The notes: generated by a model not told the origin, from the sequence alone. Counted from the first letter of the stretch, positions 16,845 to 25,937 are shown. The stretch is DNA of 64,000 nt from Bdellovibrio bacteriovorus (GCF_001592735.1 NZ_LUKE01000001.1:1771018-1835017); one strand, 5' to 3'. Numbers and translations: made by a program.

Positions 16845-18307
16845 CCTCCCATAGCGGCACCCAAGGCGATTTCATTAAATTCCGCACGCGTAAATTCTTT
16901 GATTAATTCCCCGTGGTATATCACGACGATGCGATCTGCGAGTGTCATGAGTTCGTCAAGTTCAGAGGAGATCAATAAAACTCCTGAACCTTGATCACGT
17001 TGGGCCCGAAGTTTCCCATGAATGAATTCAATCGCCCCGATATCCACACCACGCGTAGGCTGAGCGGCGATCACGATATCGGGATTTGGCCAAAGGGCTC
17101 TAGCGACTACAAGTTTCTGTTGGTTGCCGCCTGAAAATTGGGAAAAAGTTTGGCGCGGCTTTAACGGACGGACGTCAAATTCTTTCATCGCTTTTTCTGT
17201 TTCCGCTAATGCCGCCGAGTCAGAAATAAATCCATTCTTATAAAAAGGAGTTCGACGATGATGACCTAGGATGAAATTTTCCACCGCCGTTTTTGTCGGC
17301 AAAACCCCGAAACGCAAACGGTCTTCGGGGAAGGACTCTAAAGATCCTTTTTGCTGGATATCACCACTCCAGCAGCCTTTTTTTAGCGAATGACGATCTA
17401 AAAGAACGCGCATTAAAACATCTTGGCCATTGCCCTCAACACCCGCGACACCGACGATCTCTTTAGCGCGGATTTGTAAGTTTACGTTTTGCAGTTTGCG
17501 ATTGCCGATGTTGGCTGAAACATTCGTCAACGACAGAAGAACTTTGTCATCAATCGCCGTTTTACGTTCTTCATTTTTTTGCAATAAACGACCGACCATC
17601 AATTCCGCCAGGGAGTCAGATTGGACTTCCGCTGTTTTGCGATTGGCGACCACCGTGCCCGTGCGGAAGACAGTCACGTTATCACTGATGGCGATCACCT
17701 CTTTAAGTTTGTGGGTGATAATTAGGATCGTTTTACCTTCGGCTTTTAACAAACGCAGATTTTTAAACAAATCTTGAACTTCTTGGGGAGTTAAGACGGC
17801 CGTGGGCTCATCTAAGATAATGATCTCTGAATCTTGAGAAAGGATTTTTAGAATCTCTAAACGCTGTTGTTCGCCCACAGATAGATCTTCGACCTTTGAT
17901 TCAAGGTTTAAGATCATGCCGTAACGTTTTGCCAGTTCTTCTAGCTTTTGCTTCTGCTCTTTGCGTGGAAGCCTTTGAAAAGGACTGCCTTTTTGCATCA
18001 GCAAGATATTATCAAGCGCCGTCAAAGACCCTGCGAGCATAAAATGCTGATGGACCATGCCCACACCTTCAGCCATGGCATCCATCGGTGAATTAAATTG
18101 CACTTCTTTACCGCGGATAAAAAACCGGCCTTCATCGGGTTGATAAAGGCCAAAAAGAATTTTCATCGCAGTGGATTTGCCAGCGCCGTTTTCCCCGACG
18201 ATGGCATGGATGCTGCCCCGGGGGACAGCGAAAGAGATATTATGATTTGCTTTAACGGGACCGAAGGACTTGGCGATATTTCGAAATTCAATCGCAGTTT
18301 CAGACAT
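16835..18307 (-). CDS. Nucleoside ABC transporter, double ATP-binding protein
   Basis: A 490-aa protein with two fused ATPase domains as in sugar and nucleoside importers. The first has Walker A 'GENGAGKST', signature 'LSVGEQQR' and Walker B 'IIILDEPTA'. The second has a degenerate Walker A ('GVEGNGQD'), signature 'FSGGNQQK' and 'DIVIAAQPTRG', the asymmetric pattern normal for this family. Start is two bases after the binding-protein stop. It powers the two permeases downstream. Confidence 0.93.
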   Translation of the reverse strand: MSETAIEFRNIAKSFGPVKANHNISFAVPRGSIHAIVGENGAGKSTAMKILFGLYQPDEGRFFIRGKEVQFNSPMDAMAEGVGMVHQHFMLAGSLTALDNILLMQKGSPFQRLPRKEQKQKLEELAKRYGMILNLESKVEDLSVGEQQRLEILKILSQDSEIIILDEPTAVLTPQEVQDLFKNLRLLKAEGKTILIITHKLKEVIAISDNVTVFRTGTVVANRKTAEVQSDSLAELMVGRLLQKNEERKTAIDDKVLLSLTNVSANIGNRKLQNVNLQIRAKEIVGVAGVEGNGQDVLMRVLLDRHSLKKGCWSGDIQQKGSLESFPEDRLRFGVLPTKTAVENFILGHHRRTPFYKNGFISDSAALAETEKAMKEFDVRPLKPRQTFSQFSGGNQQKLVVARALWPNPDIVIAAQPTRGVDIGAIEFIHGKLRAQRDQGSGVLLISSELDELMTLADRIVVIYHGELIKEFTRAEFNEIALGAAMGGCR

Positions 18308-18309
18308 CG

Positions 18310-19299
18310 TTATTTCTTTTTGTAATAGTCAGGGACAGTGATTTTGCCATCAACGATCTGTTTTTTCAGATCATCAACTTTCTTTTTCATCTCTGGAGTG
18401 ATCAACTTTTCGTTGTATTTATCTAAGGTATAATCAACGCCATTGTTTTTAAGGCCAAAGCGTGAAATGCCACCCGAAAATTTGCCCGCTTGAGTTTCTT
18501 TGATAGTGTCGTAAACCGCCACATCCACCGATTTCAACATGCTTGTTAAAATCACGCCTGGTTTGATCCAGTTCTGATTTGAATCCACACCGATCGCGTA
18601 GATTTTCTTTTCTTCAGCCGCATCAAATACCCCGGTGCCCGAAGCGCCCGCTGCGACAAAGATCACATCCGCTTTTTGAGAGAACTGTGAAAGCGCAAGT
18701 TCTTTAGCTTTTGCTGGGTTATTCCAAGCTTCGCCCGTAACGCCAACATAATTTTCAATGACCTTAATATTTGGATTTACGTGTTTTGCGCCAGCGGCAT
18801 AACCCATCGCAAAGCGACGGATCAAAGGAATATCCATTCCGCCGACAAAACCCACAGTATTGTTTTTTGATTTCATCGCAGCAAGAGCACCGACAAGGAA
18901 AGAGCCTTCATGCTCTTCAAATAACAAAGAGCGAACATTGGGTGCTGTCACTTCACCGTCGATAAGTGCAAATTTCATCTTGGGAAATTGAGCGGCCACT
19001 TTGCGAACCGCTTCTTTTTGTGCAAAACCAATTCCGATAATCAGATCAAAGTTTTTACGAGCAAAAGAGCGATGTAGATTTTCGACAGCATTGGTGTCGG
19101 TGGCTTCAACGTATTTAAGATCGATTTTCAGATCTTTTTCGGCGCGGGTTGCTCCCGCATAAGCGGCGGCATTAAAAGACTTATCGTCCTTGCCTCCTTT
19201 ATCTAACACCAGAGCGACTTTAAGTGCTTCGGCGTACGAAAAAATGCTGAATAACATCATTAACGAGACTGTAACGATACTTTTTAACACGGTTTCCAC
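18310..19299 (-). CDS. BMP-family nucleoside-binding protein
   Basis: A 329-aa periplasmic substrate-binding protein of the BMP/PnrA family: 'LKVALVLDKGGKDDKSFN' after the signal peptide, 'VGFVGGMDIPLI' in the middle, and 'GVDSNQNW' later. No lipobox cysteine follows the signal, so it is probably soluble, unlike many relatives that are lipoproteins. No ATG is available at the N-terminus; GTG at 19299 or 19290 is the start. It is the first gene of the import-nuclease operon. Nucleoside specificity is inferred from characterised relatives. Confidence 0.88.
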   Translation of the reverse strand: METVLKSIVTVSLMMLFSIFSYAEALKVALVLDKGGKDDKSFNAAAYAGATRAEKDLKIDLKYVEATDTNAVENLHRSFARKNFDLIIGIGFAQKEAVRKVAAQFPKMKFALIDGEVTAPNVRSLLFEEHEGSFLVGALAAMKSKNNTVGFVGGMDIPLIRRFAMGYAAGAKHVNPNIKVIENYVGVTGEAWNNPAKAKELALSQFSQKADVIFVAAGASGTGVFDAAEEKKIYAIGVDSNQNWIKPGVILTSMLKSVDVAVYDTIKETQAGKFSGGISRFGLKNNGVDYTLDKYNEKLITPEMKKKVDDLKKQIVDGKITVPDYYKKK

Positions 19300-19547
19300 T
19301 CACATTTCCGGGCAAACTCCATGCCTTTTAGCATGGATTAAGCCGCTGATTTTACGAAAAAATTCTAAAATTGAGGTCCTCGGGAACCTAGTTGAAGCGG
19401 GACTGTGAGTCAAGACAAAAGGTCAGGAAACGCCGTTTTCTGACCCGTTACAAACAGATCATAACAGGATTGAAATTTTGAGTTGTCGCCTACCAGGTTT
19501 AGGATGACCTCAACATCTAACCCACAGAAAGTGCGGAGGTAATGAGT

Positions 19548-20264
19548 ATGGAATCTCAAACAATCTTAAACGGCGGAGTCAATTCACTAGGTTTCATGGG
19601 CGGTCAAAATATCACTGTTCCAAGTACCTCAAACGTCCCTTACGAAGTCATCCATGTAAAAGAAGAAGAGATGATCTTTAAAGAGGGCGAGTTGTCTCGC
19701 GGCCTTTATTATGTTCAATCGGGATGTGTTAAAGTTGTAGTAAATCGCTCACATGCACGTGGACGCACCACAACAAACGAATACGTCACTAAATTAGTCT
19801 CTCCTGGAGAATACTTTGGTTACAAATCCCTAGTAAAAGGCTCAATGACTCAAAGTCATGCAAAAGCCGTCAAATCAACGGTGTTGTGGTTGTACCCACG
19901 CGAGTTGATCCAAGTGGCGATGAACCAAGCAAGCCCATTGCTTAAACTTTTGTTGAATCAAGCCGTTGGTGACTTGGAATCGTTTGAAAACATCAGCCAG
20001 TTACATTATTTGGCTTCTGTTCAAGAGCGTATCGCTTATCAGTTAGTACTGTTGGCAGATAAATTCGGCGTACAAACTCCGAATGGCATTTCTTTGAACC
20101 TGAAGCTGACACGCAATGAATTTGCTCAGCTTGCAAGCACGATCAATGAATCATTGTCTCGTCACTTAACAGAGTTCAAAAATGAAGGTCTTATTGATCT
20201 TAACGGTAAAGAGATCATCATCAAAAATAAAGATGGTTTGATGAAACGCTCTGGGAACTTCTAG
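19548..20264 (+). CDS. Crp/Fnr-family transcriptional regulator
   Basis: A 238-aa regulator with an N-terminal cyclic-nucleotide-binding jelly roll ('IFKEGELSRGLYYVQSGCVKVVV', 'VSPGEYFGYKSLV') and a C-terminal winged helix with recognition region 'LTRNEFAQLASTINESLSRHLTEFKNEGLI'. The family cAMP-binding motif is not obvious and there is no N-terminal Fe-S cysteine cluster, so the ligand is unknown. GGAGGT lies seven bases before the ATG at 19548, making that start better than the ATG at 19542. It is monocistronic with a strong terminator. Confidence 0.9.
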   Translation: MESQTILNGGVNSLGFMGGQNITVPSTSNVPYEVIHVKEEEMIFKEGELSRGLYYVQSGCVKVVVNRSHARGRTTTNEYVTKLVSPGEYFGYKSLVKGSMTQSHAKAVKSTVLWLYPRELIQVAMNQASPLLKLLLNQAVGDLESFENISQLHYLASVQERIAYQLVLLADKFGVQTPNGISLNLKLTRNEFAQLASTINESLSRHLTEFKNEGLIDLNGKEIIIKNKDGLMKRSGNF

Positions 20265-20318
20265 TCCCATTTAGTATTTATTGTTACTTCATGCAGGAAG
20301 TTTATTTAAGATGTTGAA

Positions 20319-20347
20319 AACCCGCGAGCAAAACTCGCGGGTTTTTT
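20319..20347 (+). terminator. Rho-independent terminator of the Crp/Fnr gene
   Basis: AACCCGCGAG (20319-20328), loop CAAAA, CTCGCGGGTT (20334-20343), then T residues. It lies immediately before the stop of the convergent minus-strand gene and could serve both. Confidence 0.9.
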
Positions 20348-20349
20348 AA

Positions 20350-21009
20350 TTAGTAACCTCTTCGCTGAAATTGATTGTTTTGCAAATCAAACATCTCCGG
20401 TCGGACTTTCAAGTTAGGCATGCGTGAGTTGGGATCTCCGAAAGCCTTTCTTAAGCTGTATTCTGCGGCCTTGTAAGCTGCTGCACCAGCCACCGCCGTT
20501 GCCACCGCGGGTGTTAAAGCAACGGGATCGACATTTCGGCGCAACGGAGGCATTACACCACCTGCCGCTTTAAAATCTTTAGGCACATTGGGATATCGTG
20601 GAACTTGAGGCAAGTCGAATTGGCCTTCGTCAATAACCCATTTGTCTTTACCACCGTTACCCACATATTTATCCCATACATAGTCGACCACCGCGGCGGC
20701 GGCACCTGCGGCGGCTGCAGCTACATAAGCATTCGCATAAATCTGATGTTTATCCAATTTAGAATACTGCTCCAAAGACCTCAATGTGCTTTCACCTAAG
20801 ATTTGACTCACCTTAGAGTCTTCGTGGCGTTGACGGATTTCTTCTAAAAACTTGCGCACGTCGTCTGGCGATCTTAGCGGAGTCTCTTGTGGCGATGACG
20901 AATTGGACGACATTATCCAAGGGCTTGGATTGCAGCGAGGCAGTTCGCCAGCAAAAGATGTTGGGCCAAGCAAAAGCAGGGCCGGAAGGATCAAAGAAAC
21001 TTTTTTCAT
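20350..21009 (-). CDS. Secreted hypothetical protein with alanine-rich helices
   Basis: A 219-aa product with a signal peptide ('MKKVSLILPALLLLGPTSFA') and two hydrophobic alanine-rich segments ('AYVAAAAAGAAAAVVDYV' and 'AVATAVAGAAAYKAAEY'). No known domain is recognised. The ATG at 21009 has AAAGGAG five to six bases upstream, so a longer frame starting at 21114 is rejected. It lies ten bases after the stop of the serine hydrolase gene and is probably the last gene of that operon. Confidence 0.7.
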   Translation of the reverse strand: MKKVSLILPALLLLGPTSFAGELPRCNPSPWIMSSNSSSPQETPLRSPDDVRKFLEEIRQRHEDSKVSQILGESTLRSLEQYSKLDKHQIYANAYVAAAAAGAAAAVVDYVWDKYVGNGGKDKWVIDEGQFDLPQVPRYPNVPKDFKAAGGVMPPLRRNVDPVALTPAVATAVAGAAAYKAAEYSLRKAFGDPNSRMPNLKVRPEMFDLQNNQFQRRGY

Positions 21010-21019
21010 TTTTACTCCT

Positions 21020-22024
21020 TTAGTAAAAGTGTTGTTCAAATTGTTCGGCCATTTCTGACCACTGTTTGGTGAATTTAAAATTATCGATGGAAAGCGCGAC
21101 ACGGATATTTTCATCAGGCAAAACTGCGATCAAAGTATATGACCCAAAGGTGGCGCCATTGTGCCAGTACGCCTTATAGCTTTGCTTCTTGGTGCGCACC
21201 CAGCCGCGGGCATAGTCTTGATCACTGTTGCGATATGAAAAATCAATCCACTGGATAAGGTCTTGCACCGAAGACTTAAGCCCGCCAGCACCCGCAGCGT
21301 GGTAGACGGAGTTTTCAATATTCCAGGCGAAACCCCATCGTGAAAACGGCATCAAGATATAAATGGGCAAGACGTCACCTCTTTGCACGGTCGATGTTTT
21401 GTGTAAGTGCGCTCGGCGCGCAAGATCCTGGATGATGACGGAAAAACTTTTTTGTTCGATAATCTCTAGCAATCGAGATAAAACCAGATAACCAAAATTC
21501 GAATACTGCATTTTGCTTCCCGGATCTGAATGCAAATAACTATCGTCCAGTTTTTGGATGTCGATATCTTGAATAGTCCAGCTTGTATTTACGGTGCGCT
21601 TTGCAAATTGCAAAAAGCTTAAGTCACGTCCAAATCCGGCTTGGTGGTTTAATAGGTGCTCGATTGTGATGTGGGCCAGTCGTCCTTTGCAAAAGTTTTT
21701 AAGCCACTGGCAAACGGGTGCGTTTAGATCTAAGCCTGATTTTTCTAACTCTGTAAAACGTGCGCCCACAAAGGATTTAGAAACACTGGCAATAGAGTAC
21801 TGCAGATCTAAGGGTCCGTCAGAGAAAACCACGCGGTCCCCTTGGGTGATCAAAAGACTTCCGTGAAGAAGATTTTTTTCTTTCAATCTTTTCCAGGTGT
21901 CCTGAATTTCGGCAGCTAAATTTGCGGCAGGGACCTTTTTGATTTCTGTCGGAAAAGACACAAACTGCAAAACGACCCACATGCTCAATAAGCCCGCAAT
22001 AAGTCGGTCTAAAAATTTACGCAT
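21020..22024 (-). CDS. Beta-lactamase-fold serine hydrolase (class C-like)
   Basis: A 334-aa envelope protein with one N-terminal membrane helix and then a penicillin-binding-protein-like serine hydrolase domain. All three motifs are present: Ser80-x-x-Lys83 ('SVSK'), Tyr174-Ser-Asn176 ('YSN') and His288-Asn-Gly290 ('HNG'). The family includes D-amino-acid peptidases, esterases and class C beta-lactamases; nothing points to antibiotic resistance here. Its ATG overlaps the stop of the HTTM gene by one base, so it is translationally coupled. Confidence 0.85.
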   Translation of the reverse strand: MRKFLDRLIAGLLSMWVVLQFVSFPTEIKKVPAANLAAEIQDTWKRLKEKNLLHGSLLITQGDRVVFSDGPLDLQYSIASVSKSFVGARFTELEKSGLDLNAPVCQWLKNFCKGRLAHITIEHLLNHQAGFGRDLSFLQFAKRTVNTSWTIQDIDIQKLDDSYLHSDPGSKMQYSNFGYLVLSRLLEIIEQKSFSVIIQDLARRAHLHKTSTVQRGDVLPIYILMPFSRWGFAWNIENSVYHAAGAGGLKSSVQDLIQWIDFSYRNSDQDYARGWVRTKKQSYKAYWHNGATFGSYTLIAVLPDENIRVALSIDNFKFTKQWSEMAEQFEQHFY

Positions 22025-22866
22025 TAGACACCTTCCTTATCTTCGGAAAAGAACGAATAGCTTACGCACATCGCAAATCCGAACATGAAAAGGCCCATCA
22101 CAAATGAAATAGATAAGTGCAAACAGGTGCCTGCAAGCACCACATAAGGGCGCCATGGGCGAAGCCAAATAAGATAGGGTAAAGAGATTTGAAAAAGGAC
22201 GGTTCCCAAGGTCATTAATGCTAAAAAAGCTGCATTTTCAGAAAGCAGTTTGAACAGGAAAGGATTGCCGTATTCGTTAACTCCCATGGTGTAATACAAA
22301 GCAACACCCTTGTTCCATAAAGGCCCCATGACCTTTAATAAACCGGCCGTGGCATAGACGAAAGTGACCTGGATCTTGATCATCAAGACTGAAAGATTGG
22401 TCAAGGTTGTGGAAAATGCAGATTGAGACTTGCGAGGGTTTACAAAGATCAGATAGAACCCAATCAAATGCATTAAGTTGTTGCCGCCGTCTAAGATAAC
22501 ACCAGCTTTATTATCCAGATTTATCATGAGGAAATAGACGGCAAGTGCAGAGGCGCGGGGCCATTTTTCTAAAAAAGCTAAGACCGAAAAAATCAAAATC
22601 GCGACAAGAAAAACAGGATAGGCCGACTGCAAGATATCCCAATGTAATAGATTGAAGACCTTTTCAAATAGTCCTAAATCGGTGAAGTTTTTTGTGGGAA
22701 TGTAAGAGTCCTTTGAGTAAAAATAAGAACCATCACTAGAAAGAATCAGATAATTCACAAACATCCATGCGTAAACCAAGCGTCGGGCCCAACGCAGGGA
22801 CTGTAGTGATTTAACTTGCACATGAAGAGTTTCATAAAATCGGATAAGTATTTTGATTAGTTCCAT
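22024..22866 (-). CDS. HTTM-domain membrane protein
   Basis: A 280-aa polytopic protein resembling the HTTM domain, the membrane part related to vitamin K-dependent gamma-carboxylase. Typical are the N-terminal 'LRWARRLVYAWMF', a second helix group and 'GLLKVMGPLWNKGVALYY'. The long lumenal carboxylase domain is missing, as in most bacterial HTTM proteins. It overlaps the DUF5819 gene by ten bases; DUF5819 and HTTM genes are often neighbours in bacteria. Reaction and substrate are unknown. Confidence 0.8.
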   Translation of the reverse strand: MELIKILIRFYETLHVQVKSLQSLRWARRLVYAWMFVNYLILSSDGSYFYSKDSYIPTKNFTDLGLFEKVFNLLHWDILQSAYPVFLVAILIFSVLAFLEKWPRASALAVYFLMINLDNKAGVILDGGNNLMHLIGFYLIFVNPRKSQSAFSTTLTNLSVLMIKIQVTFVYATAGLLKVMGPLWNKGVALYYTMGVNEYGNPFLFKLLSENAAFLALMTLGTVLFQISLPYLIWLRPWRPYVVLAGTCLHLSISFVMGLFMFGFAMCVSYSFFSEDKEGV

Positions 22867-23405
22867 ACCATTCCATCCTGTTGCATTCTAAATTCATAAA
22901 CTTCGTCAGAGCCCTTGGGGGCCGTGAAACGTTGTGAATAATTTGTGGTGAAAGTGCGTTTGATCTGCACTTCAGAAAGGGCGTAACGACCGCATTGGTC
23001 ATGCAAAAACTTTTTTAACAGAGGCAGCTCGGGAATCTGCGCGTCTTCTTTCTGCAAAAGTTTGGCGTTATATATTTCACGCGCAAGGTTTTGCAGCACA
23101 TAGGTTTTTTTTCCTTTTGCGGTTATTGGCCATGACTTGTGTTCAGAAAGAAGACCATCAATCGGTAGCTTCCAGTTCTGTAAATTATTGCAGCGATAAG
23201 CCAGCTGCAGGCTTGAGGTGGCCGGTTCGGGTGCGAACAGGTGCCAGTTTTGTGAAAAGAAAGAGTTCATGTAGGTGTCCACCATTTCCGAGTATTGGTA
23301 GGTGGCGGGATTGGCAGGGGCTAAATATAGGACGTGCATGCTAAGGTGAATCCCCAGAATTCCCAGCAAGGTGACCTTCATCGCATTTAAATAGTAAGTG
23401 TTCAT
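22857..23405 (-). CDS. DUF5819-like membrane-anchored protein
   Basis: A 182-aa protein with an N-terminal membrane helix ('VTLLGILGIHLSMHVLYL') followed by the diagnostic 'YMNSFFSQNWHLFAPEP' region of DUF5819-type proteins and a small extracytoplasmic domain. GAGG precedes the ATG. First gene of a four-gene operon with HTTM, serine hydrolase and an alanine-rich secreted protein. Function unknown, but the pairing with HTTM suggests a shared envelope process. Confidence 0.75.
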   Translation of the reverse strand: MNTYYLNAMKVTLLGILGIHLSMHVLYLAPANPATYQYSEMVDTYMNSFFSQNWHLFAPEPATSSLQLAYRCNNLQNWKLPIDGLLSEHKSWPITAKGKKTYVLQNLAREIYNAKLLQKEDAQIPELPLLKKFLHDQCGRYALSEVQIKRTFTTNYSQRFTAPKGSDEVYEFRMQQDGMVWN

Positions 23406-23472
23406 TTCTAACCTCGATCCGACGGGAGGTCCGAAATGCAGACGCGGGGCCAGGCTATAAACGAATTAAATG

Positions 23473-23497
23473 AAAAAGGAGGCCTTAGCGGCCTCCT
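23473..23497 (-). terminator. Rho-independent terminator of the yceI-like gene
   Basis: AGGAGGCC (23477-23484), loop TTAGC, GGCCTCCT (23490-23497). Read on the minus strand the stem is followed by TTTTT, so it ends the YceI-family transcript. Confidence 0.85.
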
Positions 23498-23539
23498 AAA
23501 TATTAGAAATAAGATTTTCTAATTGGATGGAAAGGGGGA

Positions 23540-24133
23540 TTACTTTTTAGCTAGTGGTCTACCGGCTTGGATTTTGATTTTTAAGGTCACTTCATCGCCA
23601 ACTACGGGGCCGGCTTCGACCACGTTGTTCCAGCTTAAACCGAAATCTTTGCGATTGATTTTACCTTCGGCCGTGAAAGCGATTTTTTGATTCCCGTAAG
23701 CGTCGTTCACGTCACCTAAGTATTTGGCATCCAAGGTTACAGATTTCGTTTTACCTTTGATCGTCAAGTCGCCGGTCAACTTTAAAGCTTCAGGTGTGCC
23801 GGAGATTTTTTTTACCACGAAAGTCAGCTTTGGATTTTTTGCGACGTCAAAGAAGTCCGCACTGCGCAAGTGGTCGTCGCGGTCTTTGTTGTTGGTATCA
23901 ATCGATGATACGTCGACATTCAAGTTAGCTTTGGATTTTTCTAATTTATCTTCGATGGTGACAGAGCCATCGAAGGTTGAAAATCGACCTTCCACACTGG
24001 AAATCACTAAGTGAGGAATCTCAAAACCGATCTTAGAATGGGCTGGGTCTACGGAATAAGTACCAGCAGGGATAGATTTCGCCACTGCGGAAACGCTCGC
24101 CAAAGTGATGAGAGATAAAACAAGCTTCTTCAT
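23540..24133 (-). CDS. YceI-family periplasmic protein
   Basis: A 197-aa periplasmic lipocalin-like protein: signal peptide cleaved after 'AVAKS' region, then 'GTYSVDPAHSKIGFEIPHL', 'LRSADFFDVAKNPKLTFV' and the C-terminal 'NRKDFGLSWN' that define YceI. Members bind polyisoprenoids or other amphiphiles. AAGGAG precedes the ATG. It appears monocistronic with its own terminator. Confidence 0.93.
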   Translation of the reverse strand: MKKLVLSLITLASVSAVAKSIPAGTYSVDPAHSKIGFEIPHLVISSVEGRFSTFDGSVTIEDKLEKSKANLNVDVSSIDTNNKDRDDHLRSADFFDVAKNPKLTFVVKKISGTPEALKLTGDLTIKGKTKSVTLDAKYLGDVNDAYGNQKIAFTAEGKINRKDFGLSWNNVVEAGPVVGDEVTLKIKIQAGRPLAKK

Positions 24134-24219
24134 AAGTTCTCCTTATCAGGGGTTTTATAAACCGACCTAATAAGTATCGACTTGAAATTATCTATGCAAA
24201 AGGTGACACAATCGGGAAA

Positions 24220-24243
24220 CACTGTTCCTTTAATAGAACAGTG
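24220..24243 (-). terminator. Probable terminator of the subtilase gene
   Basis: CACTGTTC (24220-24227) and GAACAGTG (24236-24243) form a perfect 8-bp stem. On the minus strand only TTT follows, so termination may be weak. Confidence 0.5.
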
Positions 24244-24257
24244 CTTACGATATAGGA

Positions 24258-25886
24258 CTAAAAAAGGCTAAAAGATTTGCCGTTAGTGCCGCCCGTAGAG
24301 CGGCAAAGACCCGACTCTATCGGGCGTTGGAAGATTTCTACCGCACCTTGTGGAATCATCGCTTGGCGAGGATAAACTGTGTAACCACCTTGAGGTAAAG
24401 CCACGATCATGTCGTTAAAGTAAGTGCGCATCAGATATCTTTCGATCGTGATTGGATCAAACGGAACCATAATACGAATGCCGAAAGTAGTTCTGACGGG
24501 AACTCCGCCACGAGCCAAGATATCCGTGACGTAAGCGGGTGCCGGATTGAAGGCCACTTCTTCAAAGCAAGGGCTTAGATTTGCCGGCGAGAAACCTAAA
24601 ACTGTCAGGGAAAGACCGGTCTGATTCCAATCACCATTGTTGGCTGAGCCTCCGCGAGCAATACGTTTTAGAACTGCAGTGCGATTCATGGAAGGATCAA
24701 TGCCCTTCACCATCGCGACACCTGCGGCAACTATGGCCGCCGAATTAGAGCTGCCACGGAATTCTTCGTTTGTTCCTGCCAAAATCAAAGACGAAGGAGC
24801 AAAAAGATCTGGTTTTTTAAAACCCGCCGCAGACGAAGAGCGATCGGAATCTGATGCGCCCACGGTAATAACGGAGGCGTTATCCGCAGGATTTAAAAGA
24901 GTGTTGTCATTAGTGTGCGAAGGCATCTTTACGCCGTCACCGTCCACAGTGATGCGCAAGCGATCTTTGCTGCCGAAATTATTAGAACGATTTTTTACGC
25001 GCAGATAGTAAGTGCCCGGCGTTAATTCGGCGGTGATAATTTCGCGGGGGTACTTAGAAAATCCGGGGCGGTCTTCTTTAGCATCAGCACTTTGTTTTAA
25101 AGAGCTGGATTGGATCACGTTTAAAAAATCATCGGTTAACGCGATGTCTAGGTCTTTGTCGGTCCCAAGTTCGACATCGTCTTTAAAATCATTCCAAGAA
25201 AGAACGATTTTTACTGGGCATTTACCGGACTTAGTTGATTCGCAACGAAGTTCCAAGGCGTTGTTGCGATCAGGAAGGCGAACCAAAGAATCATTTACGG
25301 TTTGTACAACAGAGTTGTAAGTCGTTTGACCAAAGTTCCCTGCCGCATTCACCCAAATGATACCGGCTTTAGCGGCGCGGGAAACTTCACGGTTGATAAA
25401 ACCTTTGCCGTCAGAGTTTCCGCCGTATTCCCATACTTCAGAATACAGAACCACATCGTATTTTTTGGCAATGACATCATCAATCGCGGCTTTGAAATTT
25501 GAATATCCGAAAACATTATAAAGGGCGAATTCTGGAACCCAGTCCGCGTGTTGTAGATCGTCCGTCAACATGCCAATCAGGATCTGCGCCATACGTAAGC
25601 CATGATCAACTTTGTTATCAGCAGGTTCAGCGACCGGCCCGGGGATGTAACGAGTGTTTGCTGGCAAGGTCACGCCGATTTGTTCTTTATAGCCGTAAAA
25701 GCCCTTGTCCAGAACCGCGACTTTTAAACGACGGCTTGGAGATTCATTTTGATAGATTTTGTTGAAACCTAAAGATTCTTTGTAGTTTTCAAGATTGGTA
25801 AAAGGCGAAGAAGCAAAAGCGAAATGAAAAGAAAAAGTAGCCGCTAAACTTAAGAAAAAATATTTACCCACAAAACACCTCTTCAC
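24258..25886 (-). CDS. Divergent secreted subtilase (peptidase S8)
   Basis: A 542-aa secreted protease candidate. After a signal peptide the S8 catalytic residues can be traced: Asp60 in 'VAVLDKGF', His95 in 'DHGLRMAQI', the oxyanion Asn184 in 'VNAAGN', and Ser380 in 'RGSSNSAAIVAAG'. The serine motif departs from the usual GTSMAAP and an inserted domain of roughly 120 residues (beta-rich, 'GTYYLRVKNRS') lies before it, like a P-domain or pre-peptidase module. A GTG at 25886 is the start used; GTG at 25871 is also possible. It may act on prey or envelope protein. Confidence 0.8.
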   Translation of the reverse strand: MKRCFVGKYFFLSLAATFSFHFAFASSPFTNLENYKESLGFNKIYQNESPSRRLKVAVLDKGFYGYKEQIGVTLPANTRYIPGPVAEPADNKVDHGLRMAQILIGMLTDDLQHADWVPEFALYNVFGYSNFKAAIDDVIAKKYDVVLYSEVWEYGGNSDGKGFINREVSRAAKAGIIWVNAAGNFGQTTYNSVVQTVNDSLVRLPDRNNALELRCESTKSGKCPVKIVLSWNDFKDDVELGTDKDLDIALTDDFLNVIQSSSLKQSADAKEDRPGFSKYPREIITAELTPGTYYLRVKNRSNNFGSKDRLRITVDGDGVKMPSHTNDNTLLNPADNASVITVGASDSDRSSSAAGFKKPDLFAPSSLILAGTNEEFRGSSNSAAIVAAGVAMVKGIDPSMNRTAVLKRIARGGSANNGDWNQTGLSLTVLGFSPANLSPCFEEVAFNPAPAYVTDILARGGVPVRTTFGIRIMVPFDPITIERYLMRTYFNDMIVALPQGGYTVYPRQAMIPQGAVEIFQRPIESGLCRSTGGTNGKSFSLF

Positions 25887-25937
25887 TTCAAACCTCGACG
25901 GGGTTTACCCCGCCGAAGCTTTTAGCGAAGGAGGGGA

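Noticed and set aside
21110-21990. Antibiotic resistance beta-lactamase
   Set aside because: Motifs fit class C-like serine hydrolases in general, and the HTTM-linked context does not indicate resistance.
25899-25915. Hairpin (CGGGG/CCCCG) before the subtilase as a terminator
   Set aside because: No T tract on either strand; it lies between stop and start in a possible operon.
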